Shown here: in pieces, positions 8,679 through 18,547 of the stretch | Numbering within the stretch: the first letter of the stretch is position 1 | Layout: every line of letters begins with the position of its first letter | Assembly (NCBI GenBank): GCA_963770545.1 | Contig: CAVYQF010000011.1 | Coordinates: forward strand, 510,758 to 574,757 | DNA from: RYN-230 sp963770545 | GTDB taxonomy: Bacteria > Actinomycetota > Actinomycetes > Streptosporangiales > Streptosporangiaceae | DNA: 64,000 bases | Direction: 5' to 3' | The notes under the pieces: model-generated | The model's input: only the letters and a program-made list of their open reading frames with translations | Database searches by the model: none | What the model was told of the DNA's origin: nothing | Made by a program: the position numbers and the translations under genes

Positions 8679-11617
8679 TCGCAGATGAGTACGGGAACGC
8701 TACTGGTGTAGTGAAGTCGACCGAAATACATCAGTTTGACCATTGTCCACCACCGCGTGCCGTGCCGGGTAGTAATCGGTACCCCGACATGATAACGGAG
8801 AGTTACTTCTTTTCCGGGGGAGACGGAGAAACCTCGCGTCCAGGGATACAACGCCGGCCAGCTGCCGTACGGCGAAATCAGCTGCGCCTCGCCACGGACC
8901 GGGGAGGCGGCCCGGCTGGCCACCCGCACCGCCAGTTCCCCGTGACCGCCGGGCCGCACCCGGATCTCCGGCGTGAGCACGGTGACCTGCACCTGCGCCG
9001 CGATGGCCTGCTCATCGTCGCGCAGCGCGGGCAGCAGGGCCTCGAGGGGCAGGCTGAGATCGGGGAGGGGCGGCCCGCCCAGCATCACGGCCGTCACATC
9101 CTCGAGGACCTGGCCCAGCTGGTCGCGGATCCGGGCGGCGAGGAAGTAGTGCCCGGGAGCCGCGGCCGGCGCGCCGCGGACCTCCAGGTCCCAGTGCGCA
9201 TGGCCCAGCGCCGGCAGGTCATAGCGCAGCGGGCCGCCCGGCGTGGCCGCCAGCCCGGGCGGGACGTCGAGTTCCACGGCGCCCGCGGCCGGCTCAGGCC
9301 CGCAGGCCACGGTGAGGCGCACGGCCGCCTCGTTCGCGGCGCCGGCCGTCCCGGGGAGCACTACCCGGCGTTCGGACAGGTGCACCGCCACCGGCAGGTT
9401 CCCGGCCGGGGCCGGCCCCTTGCCGTGCATCCAGTAGCGGGTGTACACGGGCTGTGCGGGTTCCGGGGCGGTCGCCGGAGCAGGGGCCGGCGCGGGTCCT
9501 GGCCCGGCCGCGTCTGCCGGGACCGACAGCCCCAGGGTGACGGTCCCGGCCGCTGCGACGGTCACCTCAGCCTGGCCGGCCCGTACCCGCCCGGGGCCAT
9601 CCACCACGGGGCCATCTTCGACCAGGCTGAGCGCCTCGGCCGCGGTGATCCCGGTGAACAGGGTCAGCCGGGCCCCGGCCGGCGCCCGGCTGCCGAGATC
9701 GCGCAGCCGGGCCGTGACCCCGTCGGCGCGCTGCGGTGGCCCGGCCCGGCCTGCGGCGAGCGGGTTTCCGCGCGGCTTCAGGGCGGACACCATCACCGGC
9801 AGCTCCGCCGAGGCCAGGCTGGCCGCCGCCGGGTACCGGCCCGGGTGCAGTCCCGTCTCGCAGGCCAGCAGGTCATGGTTGTAGTCCTGGCCGGCCACGG
9901 CGAAGCCCGCGTCCCGCCAGTCCCCGGGGCCGGCGGCGAGCGCGTACTCGAACGTGTGGCTCCAGTGCTGCCACGCGAAGCTGCTCCCGTCCGGCGCGGT
10001 CCGCTTGTCGCCGTCGATCCAGACCCCGCAGGGCCAGGCACTGCACGCGCGCATGAGCGCAATGTGCAGGGTGCCGTCCGGTGACACCAGGCTGCTGGGC
10101 GTGCCCCGGTTCAGCAGCGCAACCGAGCGCGGCGCCAGCGCGGCCTCCCCGGTGCTGGCCCCATCGATGCTGGTTTCCCTGGTGCTGGCCCGGCTGAGGC
10201 TGGCCTCATCGGGGTCGGGGGCCAGCCTGGTGACTTCGACCACCGAGTCAGCCAGGTCGGCGGTGACCGCAGCCGCCGCGGCGGCCAGGTCGTGGCCGGC
10301 CACGATGAGCACCGGCAGGTCGCGGAGTCCGCGCACGTCGGCGCCGGGGCCGAAGGCGGCCGCGCGGGACTGGGCGGCCGGGACCCACAGCCGGGCGCTG
10401 CCACTTTCGGCCAGCAGGCGGCGGAGTTCGCCCTCCGTGCCCGGGCCGGCCGAGGCCAGCAGCCGGGCGGTCCACGGGTTCTGCTCGGGGCCGCCCAGTG
10501 CGATCCGCACATCGGGCAGGTTGGAATCCAGGTCGAGGGAGCCGTAACGCGGCCCGTCCGGCCACGAGCAAGTCGCCGTGACCCCCTGCCCCGCAAGTGC
10601 TCCTACGAGGTCCCGGATGGCCCCGGACCAGCCGTTGCGGAAAAAAGACGGATCCTGCGGGGCCGGGGAAGCCGGGAGGATGACCTCAGCCACCCCGAGA
10701 GCGGCCTCCGCCTGGCCCCCGCCCGGCTCGGGCCAGCTGACGCGCGCCGTGGAGCCCAGCCCGAACCACTCGTGCGCCGGGTTATCCAGCGTGAACGCAT
10801 GCTCCGCGACATCCGCCGAGGCGCTGCCGAACGGGCGGCCGACCACCGCCGTCGCGCTCTGGTAGATGGGCAGCCCGCCGGGCACGTCCGCCGGGAAGCG
10901 CACCCGCAGCAGCCGGTCCTGCCCGATCGAGCCGTCCACATGGGTCCGGAACTCGATCCGCTCCGCCCCGTCCCAGAGCAGCGTCTCCTGGGTGACCCGG
11001 AGGTCGCCCAGGGTGAGCTCGGTGAGCAGCCGGGCCCCGAGCGGGCAGCGCTGCGCGGTGACCTTGGCGCTGGCGCCGCCCGAGCCGATGCCGGGGCCTT
11101 TGGGAGACAGCAGCCATGGCCCCTCGCCCCAGCGGGGGTGGGAGCCGTATTCCTCCTGCAGCAGCAGTTCGTTGCCGCCTGGCTGCTCCGGCTCCCGGCC
11201 GGCCCGCAGCAGCCCCGCGCCGGTCCGCTTGTCCACGATGCGGGTCAGCGTGCCACCGCGGGCCGGGTCGGCCTCGACCAGGAAGGTCTCGTTCTCGATC
11301 ACCGTGCCGGGCTGCGGCTCCCAGCCGCCAGGTGCCAGGCCAGTCCCGGGCTCTGAGCTGGTCGCGGGCTCCGAGGCGGCCCCGGCCGCCGGGATGACCC
11401 AGTAGGTCCGGTAGCCCAGGGCGGGTACCCCGGCGGCCCGGAAGGTGAGCGTGACGGCGGCCAGCGTGCCGTCCGGGTGCCGCTGGGCCCCTTCGGCGAG
11501 GCAGGGCACCACATCGCCTGAGTCATCACGCACAGTGATCGAGGCCGGCCCGGGGGCGGTGAATTCCAGCGCCGCACGGACCAGGGCGGACCGGGGCCAG
11601 GACAGGCTGTTGAACAC
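8675..11617 (-). CDS. GH38 alpha-mannosidase, C-terminal half (separated by frameshift)
   Basis: 980 residues in a different frame from, and directly after, the catalytic half at 11620-13239. It begins VFNSLSWPRS, the typical start of the beta-domain that follows the GH38 helical bundle, with no signal or plausible independent start. The reading frame stays open upstream of 11617 for at least 15 codons (ending SRALTV), showing that the two pieces were one protein of roughly 1500 residues. The rest has the expected beta-sandwich pattern (VIENETFLVEADPARGGTLT, then EFRTHVDG) and extra C-terminal beta domains. The stop overlaps the LuxR-type start as ATGA. If the frameshift is real, this half is probably not translated. 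Confidence 0.72.
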   Translation of the reverse strand: MFNSLSWPRSALVRAALEFTAPGPASITVRDDSGDVVPCLAEGAQRHPDGTLAAVTLTFRAAGVPALGYRTYWVIPAAGAASEPATSSEPGTGLAPGGWEPQPGTVIENETFLVEADPARGGTLTRIVDKRTGAGLLRAGREPEQPGGNELLLQEEYGSHPRWGEGPWLLSPKGPGIGSGGASAKVTAQRCPLGARLLTELTLGDLRVTQETLLWDGAERIEFRTHVDGSIGQDRLLRVRFPADVPGGLPIYQSATAVVGRPFGSASADVAEHAFTLDNPAHEWFGLGSTARVSWPEPGGGQAEAALGVAEVILPASPAPQDPSFFRNGWSGAIRDLVGALAGQGVTATCSWPDGPRYGSLDLDSNLPDVRIALGGPEQNPWTARLLASAGPGTEGELRRLLAESGSARLWVPAAQSRAAAFGPGADVRGLRDLPVLIVAGHDLAAAAAAVTADLADSVVEVTRLAPDPDEASLSRASTRETSIDGASTGEAALAPRSVALLNRGTPSSLVSPDGTLHIALMRACSAWPCGVWIDGDKRTAPDGSSFAWQHWSHTFEYALAAGPGDWRDAGFAVAGQDYNHDLLACETGLHPGRYPAAASLASAELPVMVSALKPRGNPLAAGRAGPPQRADGVTARLRDLGSRAPAGARLTLFTGITAAEALSLVEDGPVVDGPGRVRAGQAEVTVAAAGTVTLGLSVPADAAGPGPAPAPAPATAPEPAQPVYTRYWMHGKGPAPAGNLPVAVHLSERRVVLPGTAGAANEAAVRLTVACGPEPAAGAVELDVPPGLAATPGGPLRYDLPALGHAHWDLEVRGAPAAAPGHYFLAARIRDQLGQVLEDVTAVMLGGPPLPDLSLPLEALLPALRDDEQAIAAQVQVTVLTPEIRVRPGGHGELAVRVASRAASPVRGEAQLISPYGSWPALYPWTRGFSVSPGKEVTLRYHVGVPITTRHGTRWWTMVKLMYFGRLHYTSSVPVLICE

Positions 11618-11619
11618 GG

Positions 11620-13239
11620 TCAGCGCCCGGCTGGGCTGATCACCGGGCGGCTGGCCTGCGGGCCGGCCTGGTCGCCTCCGGCGCTGCCGGGCGGCCTGGT
11701 GTCGGCCTGGCGGGCCAGGTAGGACGCTGCGTCGCGGCGGGCCTCGTCACCCCGCTGCCAGGCTTCCCGCCATCCGCCCAGCAGGTCCAGGTAGACCTGG
11801 TCGGACTCGGTCCCGGTGATCGCGTCGTGATGCGCACCAAAGACGAGCTGGCGCCACGCCTTGTCCAGTGACTCCGCCGGGTACTCCGCTCCGGCCAGCC
11901 AGGCCAGCGTGGCCAGCCGCTCGCCCTCGGCGACCGCGATCTCCGCCGCCCGCTGGCCCTGCTTGGTGTCGATGTAGGACACGTCCTTGCCCGGGTACAC
12001 CGGGTTCATGTCCCGGGTCTGCGGCACCAGCCAGACATCACGCCGGGTGGCGTCGGAGCGCACCGCGGCGAAGAAGTCACGGGGTACCGCGGTCACGAAC
12101 CGGGGCCAGACGTACCTGGCGTTCCAGTCCCGGTGGATGGCGGTCACCCAGCGGCTCGGGATGACGTGATCGGCCCCGACCGGCAGCAGCACGTTCCGGG
12201 TCGCCGCGACCGGCGCGAGAGAGCGGAACTGGCTCAGTGCGTCCTGCTCGGCGGCGGCCAGGTCGGCCGCCCGGTGGGTGCCCCAGCCGGCCCCGTAGTG
12301 ATTGGGCATGTAGCTGGTGAGCAGCCCCTGGCCGTCAGGGGAGACCCACTCGAACTCACTGCGCATCTGCATCCGGGTGTTGTCCCCGACGGTGCGCTGC
12401 GGGCCCCACTGGTGGTAGGGCCCCCGGGCCCAGGACGACTCGGTCAGCCCGGCCGCGGCCATCAGCCCGGGGTAGCCCGGATCGTGGCCGAACGCGTCCA
12501 GCATCCACGCGGTACGCGGGTCACCCCCGGCCACGTCCCGCTGGTAGGCGAGCCCGTAGACCGCGTTCCTGATCGTTGACTCTGCACTGGTCAGGTTGGT
12601 GTTGGGCTCGTTATAGCTGCCGCCGACGATCTCCACCCGGCCCTCGGCCAGGAACCGGCGCAGGTCAGCGCGGTCCTGCGGATGGGTGTCCAGGTAGGGC
12701 TTGAGGTAGTCGATCTCAGCCAGGACGAACTTGTAGTCGGGATCCCGCCGCGCCTCGTCCAGGTGCAGCGCCACCAGCTCGAACGCGGTACGCACCTCGG
12801 GCAGGCTGCCGTCCTCGCCGGGCAGCAGCAGCCGGGATTCGGTGAACTCGCCCTGGGTGTCCCACCACACCGGGTCGTAGTGGAAATGGCTGACCATCCA
12901 CATAGTCCAGCCGCTCTCGGCCACCCGGATCTCGGCCGCCTGCCCGGCCCGCTCCTCCCCGCCCTCGGCGATCGCCGTGACCTGGCGGGGACTGCCCACC
13001 GCCGCGGGCGCGGCGATATGCACGCCTACCTCGGCCACGTGTTCCGTACCGGGCGTCACCAGATCCAGCCGGGCCGGGACTGGGCTGCTCACCCCGGGTC
13101 CCTCGACCCGGACGGTGACCGCCAGGGGCGGGACGCCCCGCGCCGGGCGATCGTCGACCACCGTGACCTGGATGATCTGCAGCGGGTGCAGGGCGCTGCC
13201 ACCGAACAGATCCGTACCCACCACGCTGGAGATACGCAT
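11620..13239 (-). CDS. GH38 alpha-mannosidase, N-terminal catalytic half (frameshifted gene)
   Basis: 539 residues that carry the whole active site: HFHYDPVWWDTQGEF (zinc ligands), AWMLDAFGHDPGYP (nucleophile Asp and zinc Asp) and FGAHHDAITGTESD (helical-bundle zinc histidine). GH38 enzymes hydrolyse alpha-mannosides. About 110 residues of beta structure precede the catalytic domain. No secretion signal is seen, so it is probably cytoplasmic. The frame is lost near 11625-11700, after YLARQADTRPP, and continues in another frame as the C-terminal half. It diverges from a LacI regulator gene, with a LacI-type operator at 13333-13346 between them. Confidence 0.8.
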   Translation of the reverse strand: MRISSVVGTDLFGGSALHPLQIIQVTVVDDRPARGVPPLAVTVRVEGPGVSSPVPARLDLVTPGTEHVAEVGVHIAAPAAVGSPRQVTAIAEGGEERAGQAAEIRVAESGWTMWMVSHFHYDPVWWDTQGEFTESRLLLPGEDGSLPEVRTAFELVALHLDEARRDPDYKFVLAEIDYLKPYLDTHPQDRADLRRFLAEGRVEIVGGSYNEPNTNLTSAESTIRNAVYGLAYQRDVAGGDPRTAWMLDAFGHDPGYPGLMAAAGLTESSWARGPYHQWGPQRTVGDNTRMQMRSEFEWVSPDGQGLLTSYMPNHYGAGWGTHRAADLAAAEQDALSQFRSLAPVAATRNVLLPVGADHVIPSRWVTAIHRDWNARYVWPRFVTAVPRDFFAAVRSDATRRDVWLVPQTRDMNPVYPGKDVSYIDTKQGQRAAEIAVAEGERLATLAWLAGAEYPAESLDKAWRQLVFGAHHDAITGTESDQVYLDLLGGWREAWQRGDEARRDAASYLARQADTRPPGSAGGDQAGPQASRPVISPAGR

Positions 13240-13332
13240 GGTCCCATCGTGACACGCGGACGACGGCCCGGCACTGGCCCGCGGGCCGGGGCGCGGTGGT
13301 AGCGCGGCGGTAACCCGGATGCCTCAGCGGCA

Positions 13333-13346
13333 GGCAATCGTCTGCA
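13333..13346. promoter_or_regulatory. LacI-type operator 1 (candidate)
   Basis: GGCAATCGTCTGCA fits TGCAA-N4-TTGCA with two mismatches and has the central CG typical of LacI-family sites. It shares CAATCGTYTGCA with operator 2 (read in inverse). It lies between the divergent mannosidase and LacI genes. Confidence 0.5.
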
Positions 13347-13484
13347 TTGGTGGATACCATTCAGTTCTGGTGATCGCCAGCCGGTGACCACCAGGATGCC
13401 CGGGGGAGCATGGCGGGTGCCAGGGCAGAATCGACGGGGCCACGCCCGCAGGGCGGGCGCACAGTGGAAGCGGGGTGGCTGCCA

Positions 13485-14573
13485 GTGGCTGATCCGCCGG
13501 TGACCTTGAAGGATGTCGCCGCGCGGGCGCGAGTGCACCCCGCCACCGCGTCGCGGGCGCTGAACCCGGAGACCCGGCTGCTGGTCCGCGAAGACACCGC
13601 CCAGCGGGTGCTCGAGGCCGCGGCCGAGCTGGGGTACCACCCGAACACGGTGGCCCGCAGCCTGCGCACCCGCCGCTCGCACAGCGTCGGGGTGCTCATC
13701 CCCGACCTGAACAACCCGCTGTTCCCGCCGATCGTGCGCGGCATCGAGGACCGTCTCGCCGCCGCGGGCTATGTGGCGCTGATCGGGAACACCGACGGGG
13801 ACGCCGAGCGGGAGCGGATGCTCTTCGAGCAGATGCGCGCCCGGCACGTGGACGGCCTGGTCCTGGCCACGGTGCACCTTGGCGACCCACTGCTCGCCGA
13901 GTCGGCCCGCGCCGACGTGCCGGTGGTGCTGATGAACCGGCTGGCCGATGACTACAGCCTCCCGTCGGTGTCGGTGGACAACGAGCGCGGCATCCGGATG
14001 GCCGTCGCCCACCTGGCCAGCCTCGGGCACACCCGGATCGCGCACATCGCCGGCCCGCAGGAGGTCTCGACCGGTCTCGCCCGGTACCGTGGTTTCATCG
14101 CCGCCATGGAGGCCCACGGACTCGCCGCCGATCCCGAACTGATCGTGACCGCGAAGTCGTTCTCCATCGACGAGGGACTGCGCTGCACCCAGATCCTGCT
14201 CACCCGCGACCGGGCCTGCACCGCGGTGGCGGCGGGCAATGACATGCTCGCCATCGGCTGCTACGCGGCCCTGGACGAGGCGGGCCTGTCCTGCCCGGAG
14301 GACATGTCGGTGATCGGGTTCAACGACATGCCGTTCATCGACCGGCTGCGCCCGCCGCTGAGCACGATCCGTTTCCCGCACTACCAGGTGGGGACCGAGG
14401 CGGCCCAGTTGCTGCTGGAGCGGATCGCCGGCCACACCGGGCCGGTCAAGGTCCTGTTCCTGGCTCCTGAGCTGGTGGTCCGCGGCTCGACCGCACCACC
14501 GGCCGGTCTCGCGGATACCCCGCCCGCGGGTGGGCCCGGCCTGGCGAACCAGCCCTCCGGACCGGCGCGCTGA
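13485..14573 (+). CDS. LacI-family transcriptional regulator
   Basis: 362 residues from GTG 13485, which puts the LacI helix-turn-helix (VTLKDVAARARVHPATASRAL) at residue 6 as in most family members; ATG 13410 would add 25 unusual residues and has GGGGGAG only one base before it. The hinge helix follows at NTVARSLRTRRS, and a sugar-binding-type effector domain (VGVLIPDLNNPLFPPIVRGI through VIGFNDMPFIDRLRPPLSTI) fills the rest. The C-terminal 30 residues are Pro/Gly-rich. It diverges from the mannosidase and precedes an ABC-importer operon; matching operators stand before both and before two more units in the window. Confidence 0.9.
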   Translation: MADPPVTLKDVAARARVHPATASRALNPETRLLVREDTAQRVLEAAAELGYHPNTVARSLRTRRSHSVGVLIPDLNNPLFPPIVRGIEDRLAAAGYVALIGNTDGDAERERMLFEQMRARHVDGLVLATVHLGDPLLAESARADVPVVLMNRLADDYSLPSVSVDNERGIRMAVAHLASLGHTRIAHIAGPQEVSTGLARYRGFIAAMEAHGLAADPELIVTAKSFSIDEGLRCTQILLTRDRACTAVAAGNDMLAIGCYAALDEAGLSCPEDMSVIGFNDMPFIDRLRPPLSTIRFPHYQVGTEAAQLLLERIAGHTGPVKVLFLAPELVVRGSTAPPAGLADTPPAGGPGLANQPSGPAR

Positions 14574-14649
14574 GCCGCCCGCTGCGCCCGCGGTGCCGGG
14601 CGGATCCCTGGCGGCAGGAAATTCTCCGGTATCGAACTGATCATGTCTG

Positions 14650-14696
14650 TTGACACGGGCCTGACCGTTGCGTCAGGCTTCGTGCAAACGATTGTT
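14650..14696 (+). promoter_or_regulatory. Promoter region and LacI-type operator 2 before the importer operon
   Basis: A consensus -35 box TTGACA is at 14650-14655; the -10 is weak (about 14673-14679). TGCAAACGATTGTT at 14683-14696 fits TGCAA-N4-TTGCA with two mismatches at one end and lies just after the expected -10, about 17 bases before ATG 14714. It is well placed for repression. Confidence 0.5.
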
Positions 14697-14713
14697 AGGC
14701 AAGGGGTGACCTG

Positions 14714-15680
14714 ATGGCGGAGCACGGTAACGAACTCCGGCTAGGCTGGCTGGGTACCGGGCGGATGGGCTTTGAGCTGGTCCGGCGCCTGCTTGAGGCC
14801 GGCTGTGACGTTGCCGTCTACAACCGCACCCGGTCCAAGGCGGAGCCGCTCGCCACGCTGGGAGCCAAGGTCGTCGGCTCGCCCGCCGAGCTCAGCCGCC
14901 GGGACATCGTGTTCGCCACGGTCGGCACGCCCCAGGATCTCATCGACGCCGTCCTCGGCGAGGACGGGCTGGCCACGGGGGAGTCGGTGCCTGCCATCCT
15001 GGTGGACTGCTCGACCATCTCCGCCGACGTCTCGATGCAGATCCGCGAGCAGCTCTCGGCGCGCGGGTACCGAGCTGCTGGCCGCGCCGGTGATGGGCAA
15101 TCCGAAGGTCGCGAGCGTGGGAAAGCTCACCCTCGCCGTATCCGGCCCTCAGAGTGCTTTCGACACCGCCCGGCCATACCTGGACCTGCTCGGCGCCGGG
15201 GCCACATATGTCGGCGACGGCGAACTCGCGCGGACCGTAAAGCTTTGCCATAACTTGTTCCTCGGCGTCGTCAGCCAGTCACTGGCGGAAGTGACGATCC
15301 TGGCCCAGAAGAGCGGCGTCAGCCGGGCCGCGTTCCTGACCTGCCTTAATAAAAGTGTGATGGGTTCGCAGTTCACTCGTTACAAATCACCGGCATTCGT
15401 GAACCTGGACTTTCATCCGACCTTTACGGCGTCCTTGCTCCGTAAGGACTTTGACCTCGGCCTGGCCGCAGCCAGGGAACATGAGGTCCCGATGCCGGTC
15501 GCGTCCCTCGTTCATCAGATCGTGCAGACCCTTATTGGGCATGGTTACGGCGAGCAGGATTTTGCGGCCCTTGTCGAACTGGAAGCGCACGCGGCTGGGC
15601 TGGAGCTGGAGAGCGAAAACTCTGACATCTCGGACGGACTAGGCCAAGCCGACGCGAACGGGGGCAATGCAGTACCGTGA
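14714..15680 (+). pseudogene. 3-hydroxyisobutyrate dehydrogenase-family NAD(P) oxidoreductase, one frameshift
   Basis: The first 117 codons (LGWLGTGRMGFELVRRLLEA, a Rossmann GxGxxG start, then DCSTISADVSMQ) are in one frame; the rest, beginning GTELLAAPVMGNPK and including the catalytic-lysine segment ELARTVKLCHNLF, is in another. Removing one G from the GGG at 15065-15067 joins them exactly as QLSARGTELLAAPVMG, giving a full-length protein of about 322 residues. The family oxidises beta-hydroxy acids. It is the first gene of the importer operon and probably acts on the imported compound or a product of it. The shift is either a recent mutation or a base-calling error. Confidence 0.78.
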
Positions 15681-15798
15681 GCGACTGTCCCCCGCCAGCT
15701 TGCTATGCAGTCATCCGAGCCCCCCGCGGACGCGCCTCATAGCGCGGGCTGCAGCTGGCATTACCCACAGGAGATTCCTGAACTGGAAGGAGGACCGG

Positions 15799-17061
15799 AT
15801 GAAACCTCACCGCACCCGGTTCTTGTCTCTCACCGCCGCCGCTGCGACGGCGGCGATGGTTCTTGCTGCATGCAGCAGCAACAGCAGCAGTGGAAGCGGT
15901 TCATCCGGCAATGGCAGCAAGTCGCCGATCCTGATCGGCACCTCGCTGTCCTTGACGGGTGACTTCTCCGCGGACGGCCAGGCTTTCCAGCGTGGCTACG
16001 AGCTCTGGGCCAGCCAGGTGAACAGCCACGGCGGCCTGCTGGGCCGCCAGGTAAAGATGGTGTTCCTGAATGACTCCAGCGACCCGACCACCGTGGCGAC
16101 CAACTACACCAAGCTCATCGCCCAGGAGCACGTGTCCCTGGTTTTCGGGCCATTCTCGACGCTGCTCACCGTGCCCGCCGCGAAGGTGGCGGCCCGGTAC
16201 GGGTACGCGTTCCCGGAGGGTGCTGGCGGCGGGCCGTCCGTCTACCAGCTGAACCTGCCGAACGTCTTCAACCCCAGCCCGCCCATCGCCGAGCAACTGG
16301 TGCCGTTCGCCGACTGGGTGGCGGCGCTGCCCGCCAGCGAGCGCCCGAAGACGGCGGCCTACCCGATGGTTAACGACCCGTTTGCGGACCCGATGACGCA
16401 GACCGCGCAGGCCATCCTGCAGAAGGCCGGCGTGAAGACGGTCTACTCGAAGATCTACCCCGCTGAGAACCCCGACTACAAGGCGGGCGCCGACGCGGTG
16501 GCCGCGACCGGCGCGCAGATGGTCGTGCTGGGCGCGGTGGACGTGCCCACCTCGGCGGCCTTCATCCAGGCGTTCGAGCAGCAGCACTACAACCCGAAGA
16601 TCTTCGTCGCCACCTCCGGCCCGGACCAGGGATCCGCCTTCACCAAGGCGATCGGCGGCGACGCCAACGCCACCGGGATCATGGTTCCCGGCGGCTGGTA
16701 CGGCGGGGTCCAGAATCCGCTGAGCCAGGCCATGGTCAAGGCGTACATCGCCAAGTACGGCGGTACCGCCGCGGACATCAACGCGGACGTGGCCGAGGCC
16801 TACTCGGTCGGCGAGATCACGGCGTCCGCGGTCACCGCGACCAAGGGCGTGGACAACAAGAAGATCACCGCTTACCTGCACAGCGGCGTCACGCTGCAGA
16901 CCGTGCAGGGGCCGGTGAAATTCAACAGCTCGGGCGAGAACACGGTCGCGCAGAAGTTCATCTTCCAGTGGCAGAAGGGCGGCAGCTACGTCCAGGTGCT
17001 GCCGAGCGGCGCGACCGGCTCAGTGGCGATCGTCAATCCCAAGCCGCACTGGTCGAGCTGA
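15799..17061 (+). CDS. ABC transporter substrate-binding lipoprotein, branched-chain amino acid/amide (LivJ) type
   Basis: 420 residues from ATG 15799, which follows GGAAGGAGGACCGG; longer in-frame extensions upstream lack a signal. A lipoprotein signal peptide ends at the lipobox LAAC (residues 25-28), followed by a Ser/Gly-rich linker and a type-I periplasmic-binding fold (ILIGTSLSLTGDFSADGQAF, VFLNDSSDPTTVATNYTKLI, VTLQTVQGPVKF). The family feeds HAAT importers with amino acids, amides or aromatic acids. A frameshifted paralogue follows at once, then both permeases and both ATPases. The ligand is not predictable. Confidence 0.9.
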   Translation: MKPHRTRFLSLTAAAATAAMVLAACSSNSSSGSGSSGNGSKSPILIGTSLSLTGDFSADGQAFQRGYELWASQVNSHGGLLGRQVKMVFLNDSSDPTTVATNYTKLIAQEHVSLVFGPFSTLLTVPAAKVAARYGYAFPEGAGGGPSVYQLNLPNVFNPSPPIAEQLVPFADWVAALPASERPKTAAYPMVNDPFADPMTQTAQAILQKAGVKTVYSKIYPAENPDYKAGADAVAATGAQMVVLGAVDVPTSAAFIQAFEQQHYNPKIFVATSGPDQGSAFTKAIGGDANATGIMVPGGWYGGVQNPLSQAMVKAYIAKYGGTAADINADVAEAYSVGEITASAVTATKGVDNKKITAYLHSGVTLQTVQGPVKFNSSGENTVAQKFIFQWQKGGSYVQVLPSGATGSVAIVNPKPHWSS

Positions 17062-17238
17062 CCTCCCGATAGATCGGATCCAGAAGAAATGCGGTGCGCG
17101 GAGCGGCACACGGAACCGGGCCTTGGATCGGGGCAAAGCGGGCTTTCCCCGGCCGGTAAAGGCATACGGTGCCATGTGCGCTCCGCGCACCGGAGCACGA
17201 CGGGTGCTTCGGCGTGGTCGCAGGAAGGGAGAAGGTTG

Positions 17239-18478
17239 ATGAGGCGCCCCACCCGCCGCGCCGCTTCGTGCCGCTCGCCGCCGCGACCGCGGTGACCGCA
17301 CTCGTGGTCTCCGCGTGCGGTACCAGTGCCACCACCAGCGCCAGCAGCACGGTCCAGCCGATTACGGTCGGCATTTCGCTCCCGCTGACCGGCCAGTTCG
17401 CCGCGGACGGCCTCGCCACGCAGAATGGCTACAAGCTGTGGGCCAATGACGTGAACACCAATGGCGGCCTGCTGCACCGCCCGGTCAAGCTGGTGATCCG
17501 CAACGACAACAGCAACCAGAAGACGGTCAGCCAGCGACTACAACGTGCTGATCACCAAGGACCACGTGAACCTGACGCTGGCCCCGTTCTCCACGCTGCT
17601 GACCGTCGACGCCCACGCAGCCACGCGGAAACGGGTACGCGCTGTCGCTGGCCGGCCACGGGGGCCGTGTTCAGCCCCCATCAACTTCTTCAGCGTCAGC
17701 GTCCCGGTCACCGCGGAGATGGTGCCGTTCGCCAAGTGGGTGCAACCCCTCCCGGCCGGCGAGCGGCAGACTGCCGCGTATCCCGAGGTGCAACGACCCG
17801 TCCCGACCCGCCCGTGGACGCCACCGAGGCCGACCTGTCGAGGCACGGGTCAGGACCGTCTACCCGGCCAACCAGATCCACCCGGCCAACACGAACTTGC
17901 AGATCCAGCAACAGGCACGGGCGGTGGCCAACAAGAACCCGCAGATCGTGGTCATCGGCTCGGTGGACCTGCCCAGCCTGCTGATCTTCATCCACACGTG
18001 GCAGGCCATGCATTACACGCCCAAGATCATGATCGCCGCGTCCGGGCCGGACCAGGGCCAGGCGTTCCTGAACACCCTGAACCCCTCCAACGCCGAGGCG
18101 ATCATGGTGCCGGACGGCTGGTACGGCGGCGTGCAGAACGCGCTGAGCCACGTCATGGTGGAGGACTACATCGCCAAGTTCGGCGGCACGTCCTCCGACA
18201 TCAACGCGGATGTCGCCGAGGCGTACTCAGCTGGCGAGGCTCTGGCCGACGCGGTCAAGGCGACCAAGAGCGTGAGCAACAAGAGGATCATCACGTATCT
18301 GCACGGCGGGGTCTGCTGCAGACCGTGCAGGGCCGGTCCAGTTCGCGCAGGACGGCGAGAACAACCGGGCGAGGCAGGCCTTCATCTTCCAGTGGCAGAA
18401 CGGCCAGTTCGTCCCGGTACTGCCGGCAGGCACGGGGCCAGGATCGAGAAGCTCAAGCCGACGTGGCAGACCGGCTGA
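17239..18478 (+). pseudogene. Second substrate-binding lipoprotein gene, broken by many small indels
   Basis: ATG 17239 follows GGGAGAAGG and begins MRRPTRR, but the frame shifts within 10 codons; the signal continues as PLAAATAVTALVVSACGTS with an intact lipobox. Further shifts are needed near 17529 (KTV/ASDYN), between 17610 and 17690, near 17790-17870 and near 18310-18450. Corrected, it reads as a paralogue of the preceding protein (FSTLLTV, AAYPEV, MVPDGWYGGVQNALSHVM, LHGGV, FIFQWQNGQFVPVLP, ending KPTWQTG). Nearly all conserved residues survive; only small insertions or deletions break it. That pattern means very recent decay or sequence errors. Confidence 0.78.
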
Positions 18479-18547
18479 CCTACGGGTTCGCCGAGCGAGC
18501 GGCCCGCCTCCACCACCAGTTAGCAGGATGAAGGGCATGAAGCGGAG

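Noticed and set aside
5937..8711. A 924-codon open frame on the plus strand
   Set aside because: It is the antisense shadow of the LuxR-type regulator. Its composition is Gly/Arg/Gln/Pro-rich with no domain, and the minus-strand gene has clear P-loop and helix-turn-helix motifs.
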